Source: an uncultured Thiomonas sp. (lineage in GTDB: Bacteria > Pseudomonadota > Gammaproteobacteria > Burkholderiales > Burkholderiaceae_C). From it: a DNA stretch of 5,498 bases. Both the position numbers and the translations under genes were made by a program. The notes beneath the pieces were generated by a model, which ran no database searches, was not told the DNA's origin, and saw only the letters and a list, made by a program, of their open reading frames with translations. Each line of letters starts with the position of its first letter. Position 1 is the stretch's first letter. The stretch covers positions 1-5,498 of the forward strand of contig CALBRU010000356.1 of assembly GCA_937927695.1 (NCBI GenBank), read 5' to 3'. Shown one piece after another: positions 1 through 5,498 of the stretch.

Positions 1-62
1 AGCGCCAGGAAGTCACCAAGTATCAGGACGAATTGCGCGCCAAAGCCAAGATTACCGAGTAA
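1..62 (+). CDS. C-terminal end of a truncated gene, possibly a PpiC-type peptidyl-prolyl isomerase
   Basis: Only the last 19 codons are inside the window; they read RQEVTKYQDELRAKAKITE and end in TAA at 60-62. The frame enters from the left edge without a start. The tail is charged and helical. Endings of the type 'y..eLrakAkI' are common at the C terminus of parvulin-type (PpiC/PrsA-like) periplasmic peptidyl-prolyl isomerases of beta-proteobacteria, which is the basis for the tentative name; so short a piece cannot prove it. A strong hairpin with a T-run follows 20 bp after the stop, which supports this being a real gene end. It is convergent with the kch gene. Confidence 0.5.
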   Translation, partial: RQEVTKYQDELRAKAKITE

Positions 63-82
63 TCCGGCTTCGGACCTGCAAC

Positions 83-108
83 AAAACGCCCGCAGATGCG
101 GGCGTTTT
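83..108. terminator. Bidirectional rho-independent terminator between convergent genes
   Basis: AAAACGCCCGC (83-93), loop AGAT (94-97) and GCGGGCGTTTT (98-108) form an uninterrupted 11-bp stem with a GC-rich core and a 4-nt loop. The T-run reaches 109 on the plus strand. On the minus strand the same stem also ends in TTTT. It lies 20 bp after the plus-strand stop (60-62) and 23 bp beyond the minus-strand kch stop (132-134), so it can end both transcripts. Confidence 0.92.
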
Positions 109-131
109 TCATGGCTTGATGGGTTCGTGCC

Positions 132-1379
132 TCAAGCCTCTGGAAACAACAGTTTGTGCACGGTGCTGTTGTCGATGGGCTCGTCGAACAGATCGCGCGC
201 GAGCAACTGACTGCCAAGTAGCTGCGGGGCGAACAGCACGTCGGGCTGCACCCGCCGGATTTTGTTGACGTGCCGCACATCGTTGACCCCGGCGATGGTC
301 TTCACTCCCGGGGCCAATTCCTTTACCGCGAGTACGGCGAAGGCGTTTTCGGCGTCGTCATCGCGCAGGGTGAGTACGGCCTTGGCCTTGGGCACACCGG
401 CGAGTTCGAGCGTTTCGCTGCGCGTGGCGTCGGCAGTGATGACGTCGGCGGTTTCGGGAAACGGCGAGGGGTGGCCGCTGGGAGCGATGATGGTGACCGG
501 CACGCCCCGGCTGCTCAGCTCCTTCCACATGGCATAAGCCAGGCTCGACGCGCCGATGATGACGTAATGGTTCTTGCGCTGTTCGCGTTGCATTTTTCCC
601 TCCAGAGTCCGTTTGAGACTGCCCCCGATCAGCGGCCCGATCACGACCGACAGCGTGGTGGCAAACACCGAAATGCCCAGCACGATCATCGATACGGTGA
701 ACATTCGCGCCTGCACAGTGTGCGGCACGATGTCGCCATAACCCACCGTGGACATGGTCTCGATGGTGTAATAAAAGGCCGTGGGCAGGCTGTGAATCGG
801 CGGCGTGTATCCCGCGCCGAACCACAGGCTGCCCAGCGTGCCGTAGATCAGCAGGCTGCCCACGCCCAGCAGGGCAAACAGCGAGCTGGCGGCCAGACTG
901 CTGCGGGCAAAGCGGCTGGTGTAAAGCAGCAGCGCCAGCAGCAAGAGGCCCGAGAGCGCAACGGTGGCGTTGAGTCCATGCGCGGCCCACAATGCCAGCC
1001 CGGCCGACAGGGCGCTGAGCAGTACCCCGAGCACCCAGGCCACCCGAGCTCGCAACAGCAACCCCGGCACCATGAGAATAAGCCCGATGCCGATGATCAC
1101 ATGCGGAAACGCGGCCAGATCGGCCAGACCGGAGATGCCATCGGCACCCTGCGCCAGGATGTTGAGCACGGCCTGGCGCATCTGCACGAATTGCGGGCTG
1201 ATCTGCACCACGCCTGTTGCCAGCGCCAGAATGGCGATCAGCCACTGTGGTCCGTTTTGCCCCAGCTTGCTCAGCAACAGCCGCGTTGCCGTGCTCACTC
1301 TGGCCTTGAGCACACGCCAGCGGCTGGCCTTGGGCAGCGGGGGTTTGGGGGTATCCGGGGGCGAGGTCGTTGTTGCCAT
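132..1379 (-). CDS. kch: Kch-type potassium channel with cytosolic RCK (TrkA-N) domain
   Basis: This is a 415-aa inner-membrane K+ channel, close in length and layout to E. coli Kch (417 aa). Hydrophobic segments lie at about residues 46-64, 91-108, 112-133, 138-153, 161-186 and 225-250. The pore helix reads AFYYTIETMS and is followed by the K+ selectivity filter TVGYGD (211-216). A cytosolic RCK/TrkA-N Rossmann domain runs from about residue 268 to the end, with HYVIIGASSLA as the nucleotide-binding loop region; 'RDDDAENAF' and 'PQLLGSQLLAR' also match the Kch pattern. The fourth segment has no regular arginine ladder, so classical voltage sensing is unlikely. The frame is open upstream to 1619, but that extension overlaps btuD in another frame and is basic and non-membrane; MATTTSPP at 1379 gives the family length. 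The start has no clear Shine-Dalgarno (only GGAT about 15 nt upstream), so it may rely on coupling or readthrough from btuD, whose stop is 44 bp away. Family assignment is firm; the physiological role of Kch is poorly known. Confidence 0.9.
   Translation of the reverse strand: MATTTSPPDTPKPPLPKASRWRVLKARVSTATRLLLSKLGQNGPQWLIAILALATGVVQISPQFVQMRQAVLNILAQGADGISGLADLAAFPHVIIGIGLILMVPGLLLRARVAWVLGVLLSALSAGLALWAAHGLNATVALSGLLLLALLLYTSRFARSSLAASSLFALLGVGSLLIYGTLGSLWFGAGYTPPIHSLPTAFYYTIETMSTVGYGDIVPHTVQARMFTVSMIVLGISVFATTLSVVIGPLIGGSLKRTLEGKMQREQRKNHYVIIGASSLAYAMWKELSSRGVPVTIIAPSGHPSPFPETADVITADATRSETLELAGVPKAKAVLTLRDDDAENAFAVLAVKELAPGVKTIAGVNDVRHVNKIRRVQPDVLFAPQLLGSQLLARDLFDEPIDNSTVHKLLFPEA
591..603 (-). 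promoter_or_regulatory. Strong internal ribosome-binding site and ATG in kch, at the RCK domain border
   Basis: On the minus strand the kch coding sequence reads CTCTGGAGGGAAAAATG here. The GGAGG at 603-599 is followed by a 5-nt spacer and an in-frame ATG at 593-591, which is Met263 of Kch. This is a much better Shine-Dalgarno than the one at the kch start. Initiation here would give a 153-aa soluble protein (MQREQRKNHYVIIG...) that is exactly the RCK domain. E. coli Kch is known to make a separate RCK domain from an internal Met at the equivalent place (Met240). The site is seen directly; its use is inferred. Confidence 0.6.
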
Positions 1380-1423
1380 GGCGTAAGTATCGGCGATCCG
1401 CAGCCGCAGCCCTGAATCGAGCG

Positions 1424-2185
1424 CTACAGGGCCACCCAGGCGCTGAGTCCGTTGGCGTTGCGCAACTGCGTCCAGCGGCAGTCGTACAGATGATGCAGCC
1501 GCTCGGCTTGCAGAGCAGCCTCGCAGGTATCGAAGAACCAGCCTTGCGCCTGCTGCTGCAAGCCGAGGCCCAGCACATGGGTGGCGCAACGCGCGACCCA
1601 GTTCACGTCGTGTGCACAAAACACCACCACGCGGTCGCTCAGATGGGACAGCACCGCACCCACGAGAGACTGATGCCCAGGATCTTGAAACGCCACCGGC
1701 TCGTCGAGCAGCAACAGGGTTGCGCCTTGCACTAGCGCCTGCGCCAGACTCACCCGCTGCCGCTCACCGGCGGACAGGTCGAGCACCGGGCGATCACGCA
1801 GCGCCCAGGCATCCACCCGGCGCAGCGCCTCATGGGCGGAAGGCCCGTCTGGTTCGGGCTGCGAGAGTTCGAGCAGGGCGAGCGCCGACAGGTTGAAGCG
1901 GTCGCGCGGCTGGGCTGGCATGAGGGTGCGCAGCGCCGCCAAACGCTCCGGGCCCAGTTCGGACAAGGGCTGCCCGGCCAATCGGACCGCGGCGCGCTCG
2001 CCATGCAAAGGAAGTAGCCCGGCCAGTTGACGCAGCAAGGTGGATTTGCCCGCGCCGTTGCGACCAATCAGCCCCAGCCGCTGCCCCGGTTGCAGGCGAA
2101 AAGACAGATTGCGGGCCAAGGCCGGCTGATGCGCGGCGGCCACGACATCGAGCGCATCGACCTGCAGCCAGGCGTCCGACTTCAT
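1424..2185 (-). CDS. btuD: Cobalamin ABC transporter ATP-binding protein (BtuD-like)
   Basis: This is a 253-aa ABC ATPase (E. coli BtuD is 249 aa) that would power cobalamin import with BtuC. Visible motifs in order: Walker A GRNGAGKST (41-49), Q-loop glutamine in PAQPRD (Q92), signature LSAGERQR (137-144), Walker B LLLLDEP (157-163) and switch histidine in CAHD (H192). The C-terminal tail HHLYDCRWTQL resembles the end of BtuD (AQAYGMNFRRL). The signature has alanine where LSGGE/Q is usual, and the D-loop is AFQDPG rather than SALD; the catalytic residues themselves are intact. Its ATG overlaps the btuC stop as ATGA, which implies translational coupling. Without the riboswitch and btuB it could be read as a FecE/iron-siderophore ATPase; the operon context makes B12 the best substrate call. 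Confidence 0.88.
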   Translation of the reverse strand: MKSDAWLQVDALDVVAAAHQPALARNLSFRLQPGQRLGLIGRNGAGKSTLLRQLAGLLPLHGERAAVRLAGQPLSELGPERLAALRTLMPAQPRDRFNLSALALLELSQPEPDGPSAHEALRRVDAWALRDRPVLDLSAGERQRVSLAQALVQGATLLLLDEPVAFQDPGHQSLVGAVLSHLSDRVVVFCAHDVNWVARCATHVLGLGLQQQAQGWFFDTCEAALQAERLHHLYDCRWTQLRNANGLSAWVAL

Positions 2186-3150
2186 CGCGCCCGCCGCAAC
2201 ATGAGAATGAACACGGGCGCGCCGACCAGCGCAGTGACTGCACCGACCGGCAGCTCATAGGGCATGACGACCCCACGAGCCAGCGTGTCGGCCGCCACGA
2301 CCAGCGCTGCCCCAGCCAGGGGGGCGGCCCAGGCCTGATCGCGCATGTGCTGCAGACCAACCAGCCGCAAGGCCTGCGGCACGACCAGCCCGACAAATCC
2401 CACCGCACCGGCCACCGCCACCGAAGCGCCTGTGGCCAAAGCGGCCAAGAGTACGAGCTCCAACCGCGCCCGCGTAACCGGCTCGCCGAGCAGCCACGCG
2501 GCCTCGCTGCCGAGCAACAGCCGGTCATAGCGACGCCGACGCCACAGCAGCCACACGGCGCCCAACACAGCCAGCCCGCACAGCCACAGGCCATGCGTGG
2601 CCCCCGAAAGATTGCCCACCAGCCAGAACATTGCACCGCGCAATTGCTGATCGGGCACCAGGATCAGCAGCAGGGTGGAAAGCGCCCCGGCCATTGCGGC
2701 CAGCATGGCGCCAATCAGGATGAGTTGGGCCGAGGCTTCATCATCGCGGCTCGCCATGATGCGCCGCCCCATGAGCAGCAGCAGGAGCAGTGCCGCGCCC
2801 GCGCCGATCACGCTGCCCAGCCACAAGGCCGCGCCCAGCAGCAGCGCCACGATAGCGCCCAAGCCTGCGCCGCCGGATGCGCCGAGCACATAGGGATCGG
2901 CCAGCGGATTGCGCAGCAGAATCTGCATGGCCAGCCCCGCTTGCGCCAGCAACGCGCCCACCCCCATGCCGGCCAGCACCCGCGGCAGGCGCAACTGCCA
3001 GATGATGTCCGCATTCCAGCCGCCCTCCCCCACCGACAGCGCCAACGCGACGACCGCGACAAGCAGCAACGGCAAGCCCCAGCGCCACAGCGACAAACTG
3101 CGTGCACCGGAGCTTACTGAGAGTTCAGAGGGCATGGCGGCTTTCTTCAC
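2182..3150 (-). CDS. btuC: Cobalamin ABC transporter permease (BtuC-like, FecCD family)
   Basis: This is a very hydrophobic 322-aa inner-membrane permease of the FecCD family (E. coli BtuC is 326 aa), which as a dimer forms the cobalamin path through the membrane. Family hallmarks: RLPRVLAGMGVGALLAQAG (54-72), NPLADPYVLGASGGAGLGA (81-99), GFVGLVVPQALRLVGL (251-266, the coupling-helix region that contacts BtuD) and ELPVGAVTALVGAPVFILML (299-318). The usual histidine of the VPH motif is glutamine here (Q259). The frame begins with GTG at 3150, 6 bp after the btuB stop, with GAGGG immediately upstream; an alternative ATG at 3135 (MPSEL) is preceded by AAGAAAG and would give 317 aa. The choice is uncertain. 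Its TGA overlaps the btuD ATG. The riboswitch and BtuB upstream favour cobalamin over iron-siderophore as substrate. Confidence 0.9.
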   Translation of the reverse strand: MKKAAMPSELSVSSGARSLSLWRWGLPLLLVAVVALALSVGEGGWNADIIWQLRLPRVLAGMGVGALLAQAGLAMQILLRNPLADPYVLGASGGAGLGAIVALLLGAALWLGSVIGAGAALLLLLLMGRRIMASRDDEASAQLILIGAMLAAMAGALSTLLLILVPDQQLRGAMFWLVGNLSGATHGLWLCGLAVLGAVWLLWRRRRYDRLLLGSEAAWLLGEPVTRARLELVLLAALATGASVAVAGAVGFVGLVVPQALRLVGLQHMRDQAWAAPLAGAALVVAADTLARGVVMPYELPVGAVTALVGAPVFILMLRRAR

Positions 3151-3156
3151 GCCCTC

Positions 3157-5082
3157 TCAGAACGCGGGCCGCCAGGTCAGCCCGACAAACACGCCCAGCG
3201 GCTCGCGGTTGTAGCCGTAGACCGTCTGATACTTCTTGTTGAACAGGTTCTGCACCCGCGCATTCCAGCTCCAGTCTTTCGACACCGCGCCACTGGCGGT
3301 GAGGTCGACGGTGGTGTAGCTGCCCAAGGTCAGACGCTGTGCAGGATAAGCGTTGTAATTGTAATCCCAGCGCGGGCCGCTGTAATGCACGGCAGCGCCA
3401 TAAAGCACTGAGGCGAACTCGTGGTTGACCGAGACATTGGCCAGACTACGGGCGCGGCGCTGCAGCGTGGAATCGCCAGGCTTGCTCGTATCGACCGGCT
3501 GCTGCAGCGTGAGGTTGGCGTTATACGCCCAGCCTTTCCAGACGCCTTGCCCCGTCAATTCGAGGCCACGTGTACGGGCACTGGCGATATTCTGAAAAGT
3601 GAAATTCTGACCGTAATTCCACTGTTCGGTCGCCTTTGTCTGAAACAGGGTAGCCCTCCAGACGTTCGCACCCTGCGCCCATTGCAGTCCGGCCTCCACG
3701 GTGTGTGCCTTTTCAGGCTTGAGATTCGGGTTTCCTGCGTTCGGGTCGTACAGATAGCCCAAAGGCGGCGCGTTGAATGCGGTGGCGTAGCTGGCTATGG
3801 CCTTGAAACCACCGCCGAGCTCGCGTCCATATCCGAGATACCCGGTGTTCTCCGCCGAGTAGCCGTCAATTGAGTCGTGGCGCAGGTTGAGTTGCAACGA
3901 ATTGCCGTCGAGGCTGCCTTCGATTCCGGCAAACACGCCTCGTGCGTTGCGCGTATGGTCGAACGCTCCGCTGTAGTAAGGGCCAAAGTTATAACTGCCG
4001 ACGATAGCTTGCTTCTGTAAATCGGCTCCTGCAGTCGCCGTCCAACCTGGCGCCAATTGAACGACGTTGCGCCACAGCAGTTGCTGCACGCGGGTACGGT
4101 AATGGCTGAGATTGCCCACCGGGGCGTTATCGTTCGTGGTTTCCTGTTGCGACAGACTCAAATGCGAACTCCAGTGTGTCGTGAGTTGGTTATCGCTGAA
4201 CAGTTGATATAAGTCTTGCTTCGTCTGACCTGAAAACTTGGTGTTGTTATAGGTGTATTTGCCGTCGCTGCGGAAGGCGCGCAAGCCCAGCGTTTGCCCA
4301 GGCGCCAGGGTTTGCACGATGGACCCATTCATGGTGGTGTTGCGATAGCCATCGGCCGCGTTAGGCAAGCCCGTCTGCTGCGGGTTTTGCGCCGGAATAC
4401 CTTGCGTGGTGTACCTGCTGATGCCTGCCTGCAACTGCGTCTTCCCCACCTCGCCGCTGGCGTTGGCCGACACGGTGGCCGTGTTGCGGCTGCCCGCGGT
4501 GACCGAGATCGACGCTTGCGGTTTTTTGCTGCCCGCGCGCGTGGTGACGAGCACCACCCCGCCAATCGCGCCCGAGCCGTAGATGGCCGACACATTGCCG
4601 CGGATGATCTCGATGCGCTGAATCTGATCGGTGGTGAAGTTGTTGAGATACGCCACGCCTGTGGAGTCCTGCGCGTTCATGGGCACACCATCGAGCAGCA
4701 CCAGCACATCCGTGCCGCCAAAGCCGCGCACATACACATTGCCCGACTGCCCAGGGCCACCATTACTCGTTACCTGGACGCCAGCCACCTGCTGCAGCAA
4801 GGTCGTGAGGTTTTGCGCACCGCTTTGCTCGATCTGCTCGCGGGTGACCACACTCACGCTGGGCAAGGCATTTGAGAGCGGTTGTGGATAGCCGGTGGCC
4901 GACACCACCACTGGCGGCAGCGCGGTGGCGTCCGCCGGGGCGGTCTGCGCCTGCGCGTTCAGCCCGACCAGACTAATTGCTGCGGCCAGCGCGGTGCGAA
5001 AAAAGATCGGTTGAGATGAGTGGACAACGCGAGGCCCAGACGAGGCTGGAGCAACGCCGTTTGAAGGGAACTGCTGAGACAT
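3157..5082 (-). CDS. btuB: TonB-dependent outer-membrane cobalamin receptor BtuB
   Basis: This is a 641-aa outer-membrane receptor that binds cobalamin outside the cell and passes it to the periplasm using TonB/ExbBD energy. A signal peptide is visible: an unusually long, weakly charged n-region (residues 1-30), hydrophobic core ALAAAISLVGL and AQA cleavage near residue 45. A TonB box-like PPVVVSA follows (56-62). The plug carries the family motifs NVYVRG (115-120), VLLDGVPMN (128-136), IQRIEIIRG (154-162) and YGSGAIGGVV (168-177). The beta-barrel runs from about 185 to the terminal phenylalanine of TWRPAF, a normal BAM signal; NLFNKKYQTVYGY (612-624) closely matches the E. coli BtuB end (NLLDKDYETVYGY). 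I chose ATG 5082 because it gives a secretable N terminus. The same frame stays open to 5400 through the riboswitch, with another ATG at 5169 that has AAGG 5 nt before it, but these would bury the signal peptide. The ribosome-binding site at 5082 is a modest GGAA, probably controlled by the leader RNA. Confidence 0.93.
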   Translation of the reverse strand: MSQQFPSNGVAPASSGPRVVHSSQPIFFRTALAAAISLVGLNAQAQTAPADATALPPVVVSATGYPQPLSNALPSVSVVTREQIEQSGAQNLTTLLQQVAGVQVTSNGGPGQSGNVYVRGFGGTDVLVLLDGVPMNAQDSTGVAYLNNFTTDQIQRIEIIRGNVSAIYGSGAIGGVVLVTTRAGSKKPQASISVTAGSRNTATVSANASGEVGKTQLQAGISRYTTQGIPAQNPQQTGLPNAADGYRNTTMNGSIVQTLAPGQTLGLRAFRSDGKYTYNNTKFSGQTKQDLYQLFSDNQLTTHWSSHLSLSQQETTNDNAPVGNLSHYRTRVQQLLWRNVVQLAPGWTATAGADLQKQAIVGSYNFGPYYSGAFDHTRNARGVFAGIEGSLDGNSLQLNLRHDSIDGYSAENTGYLGYGRELGGGFKAIASYATAFNAPPLGYLYDPNAGNPNLKPEKAHTVEAGLQWAQGANVWRATLFQTKATEQWNYGQNFTFQNIASARTRGLELTGQGVWKGWAYNANLTLQQPVDTSKPGDSTLQRRARSLANVSVNHEFASVLYGAAVHYSGPRWDYNYNAYPAQRLTLGSYTTVDLTASGAVSKDWSWNARVQNLFNKKYQTVYGYNREPLGVFVGLTWRPAF

Positions 5083-5251
5083 GACTGAATTTCCGGATGA
5101 ATGAGCGCTGCCGTGTTCCCCCGCACGGCTGGCGCGGCTGAAGCGCGCCGCGTCAGAGTCAGAGCGCATCTCAGCCTTCGCATGGGCTGCGCTGCGCGCA
5201 CCCGGCTGGCCTTGATGCGCCCCTTCGCCCCGAAGCTGCGCGTCTTCTCGT
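5083..5251 (-). promoter_or_regulatory. Riboswitch expression platform / btuB 5' leader
   Basis: This 169-nt stretch between the aptamer and the btuB ATG contains two adjacent hairpins in the minus-strand RNA. The first is GGCGCG-CUUCAGC-CGCGCC (5149-5131). The second is GCCGUG-CGGGGGAA-CACGGC (5129-5110). Neither is followed by a U-run, so transcription termination is unlikely and control of translation is the better inference. The btuB ribosome-binding site, AUCCGGAAAUUCAGUC before AUG, lies 12 nt beyond the second hairpin and is complementary to part of the aptamer. No gene is supported here on either strand. Confidence 0.6.
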
Positions 5252-5314
5252 CGTTGGCCGGTATCCGGGCTGGCGACGCGATCCGAACCTCCTTCCCAAA
5301 TCCGAAAATTCAGT
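5084..5314. repeat. 15-nt inverted repeat joining the riboswitch P6 arm and the btuB ribosome-binding site
   Basis: Plus-strand 5084-5098 reads ACTGAATTTCCGGAT. The minus strand of 5300-5314 reads ACTGAATTTTCGGAT, identical at 14 of 15 positions. In the btuB leader RNA the two arms can form 15 continuous base pairs, 14 Watson-Crick and one G-U. One arm is the 5' side and loop of the conserved CCACTG...TGGGAAGG hairpin of the aptamer. The other covers the whole Shine-Dalgarno region and ends one nucleotide before the btuB ATG. Confidence 0.85.
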
Positions 5315-5457
5315 GGAGAGCTTGTCCGAACGGAAGGCTTGCGCCTTCGGTCGCTGACCGTTGCGGGGGCAGCACAGGCCGGAGCATCTGCCGGTGGCAT
5401 GGCTCTTCCTGTTTCCCGTTTAACTGCGCAGCGTGAACCACCGCGCGAGCACCAACA
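5252..5457 (-). promoter_or_regulatory. Cobalamin riboswitch aptamer
   Basis: All key elements of the cobalamin aptamer are visible on the minus strand. They are TTAAACGGGAA near 5423-5413; a P3 stem ACAGG (5412-5408) with CCTGT (5378-5374), carrying a nested hairpin; the invariant core CTGCCCCCGCAACGGT (5372-5357); a GAAGGC-GCAA-GCCTTC hairpin (5348-5333); the conserved CCACTG (5316-5311) and GGGAAGG (5297-5291); and the B12 box CCAGCCCGGATACCGGCC (5273-5256). P1 can close by GTTGG (5456-5452) pairing with CCAAC (5257-5253), which sets the ends given. The RNA binds adenosylcobalamin or a related cobalamin and usually lowers expression of the downstream gene when bound. Its place directly ahead of btuB-btuC-btuD fits that role. 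Confidence 0.95.
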
Positions 5458-5463
5458 GCCATC

Positions 5464-5469
5464 ATGTTA
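5464..5469 (-). promoter_or_regulatory. Possible -10 element for the btuB operon
   Basis: TAACAT on the minus strand (5469-5464) matches 4 of 6 bases of the sigma70 -10 consensus and would place the transcript start close to the 5' end of the riboswitch at about 5457. No good -35 is seen at the right spacing; GCAAAA at 5492-5487 is the nearest A-rich candidate. It is supported mainly by position. Confidence 0.22.
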
Positions 5470-5498
5470 GCCGGGCGTCTGCGTCGTTTTGCCGGCTC

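Noticed and set aside
132..1379. Voltage-gated K+ channel
   Set aside because: No arginine-every-third-residue segment is seen in the fourth membrane helix; the pore and RCK domain fit Kch instead.
270..1415. 381-codon plus-strand open frame, rich in Gln, Arg and His, opposite kch
   Set aside because: It is antisense to a clear K+ channel gene, has low-complexity composition typical of GC-rich shadow frames and no recognisable domain.
1380..1619. 80-codon N-terminal extension of kch
   Set aside because: It overlaps the 3' end of btuD in another frame, is not membrane-like, and makes the protein much longer than Kch relatives.
2347..3120. 257-codon plus-strand open frame opposite btuC
   Set aside because: It is a Gln/His/Arg-rich shadow of a hydrophobic Leu/Ala-rich permease.
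4294..4875. 193-codon plus-strand open frame opposite btuB
   Set aside because: It is antisense to the well-conserved plug region of BtuB and has no domain of its own.
5110..5149. Hairpins ahead of btuB as a transcription terminator
   Set aside because: Neither stem is followed by a U-run on the minus strand.
5101..5436. 111-codon plus-strand open frame across the leader
   Set aside because: It lies over the riboswitch, whose conserved RNA elements explain the sequence; there is no family resemblance.

Overview
The window looks like part of a GC-rich beta-proteobacterial chromosome, probably Burkholderiales. This is inferred from base composition, protein flavour and the form of the riboswitch; no marker gene is present. 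Almost everything lies on the minus strand and reads from right to left as one vitamin B12 (cobalamin) uptake operon.

Region by region: 5458-5498 is the upstream end, with at most a weak promoter-like -10. 5252-5457 is a cobalamin riboswitch aptamer (core CTGCCCCCGCAACGGT and B12 box CCAGCCCGGATACCGGCC, both read on the minus strand). 5083-5251 is the expression platform. Then follow btuB (outer-membrane TonB-dependent receptor, 641 aa, 3157-5082), btuC (inner-membrane FecCD permease, 322 aa, 2182-3150), btuD (ATPase, 253 aa, 1424-2185) and kch (Kch-like K+ channel with a cytosolic RCK domain, 415 aa, 132-1379). The operon is tight: 6 bp between btuB and btuC, a 4-bp ATGA overlap between btuC and btuD, and 44 bp before kch. 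A bidirectional intrinsic terminator at 83-108 separates kch from the tail of a convergent plus-strand gene that ends at 62.

How it works: BtuB takes cobalamin across the outer membrane using TonB energy, and BtuCD moves it across the inner membrane. The periplasmic binding protein BtuF is not in the window. The riboswitch should make expression of the set respond to cellular cobalamin. Kch has no obvious link to B12 but appears to be cotranscribed.

The two most interesting observations are not genes. First, a 15-nt inverted repeat lets the P6 arm of the aptamer pair almost perfectly with the whole btuB ribosome-binding site, an unusual candidate expression platform. Second, a near-ideal Shine-Dalgarno inside kch precedes an in-frame ATG exactly at the start of the RCK domain, which suggests a separately translated soluble RCK protein as known for E. 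coli Kch.
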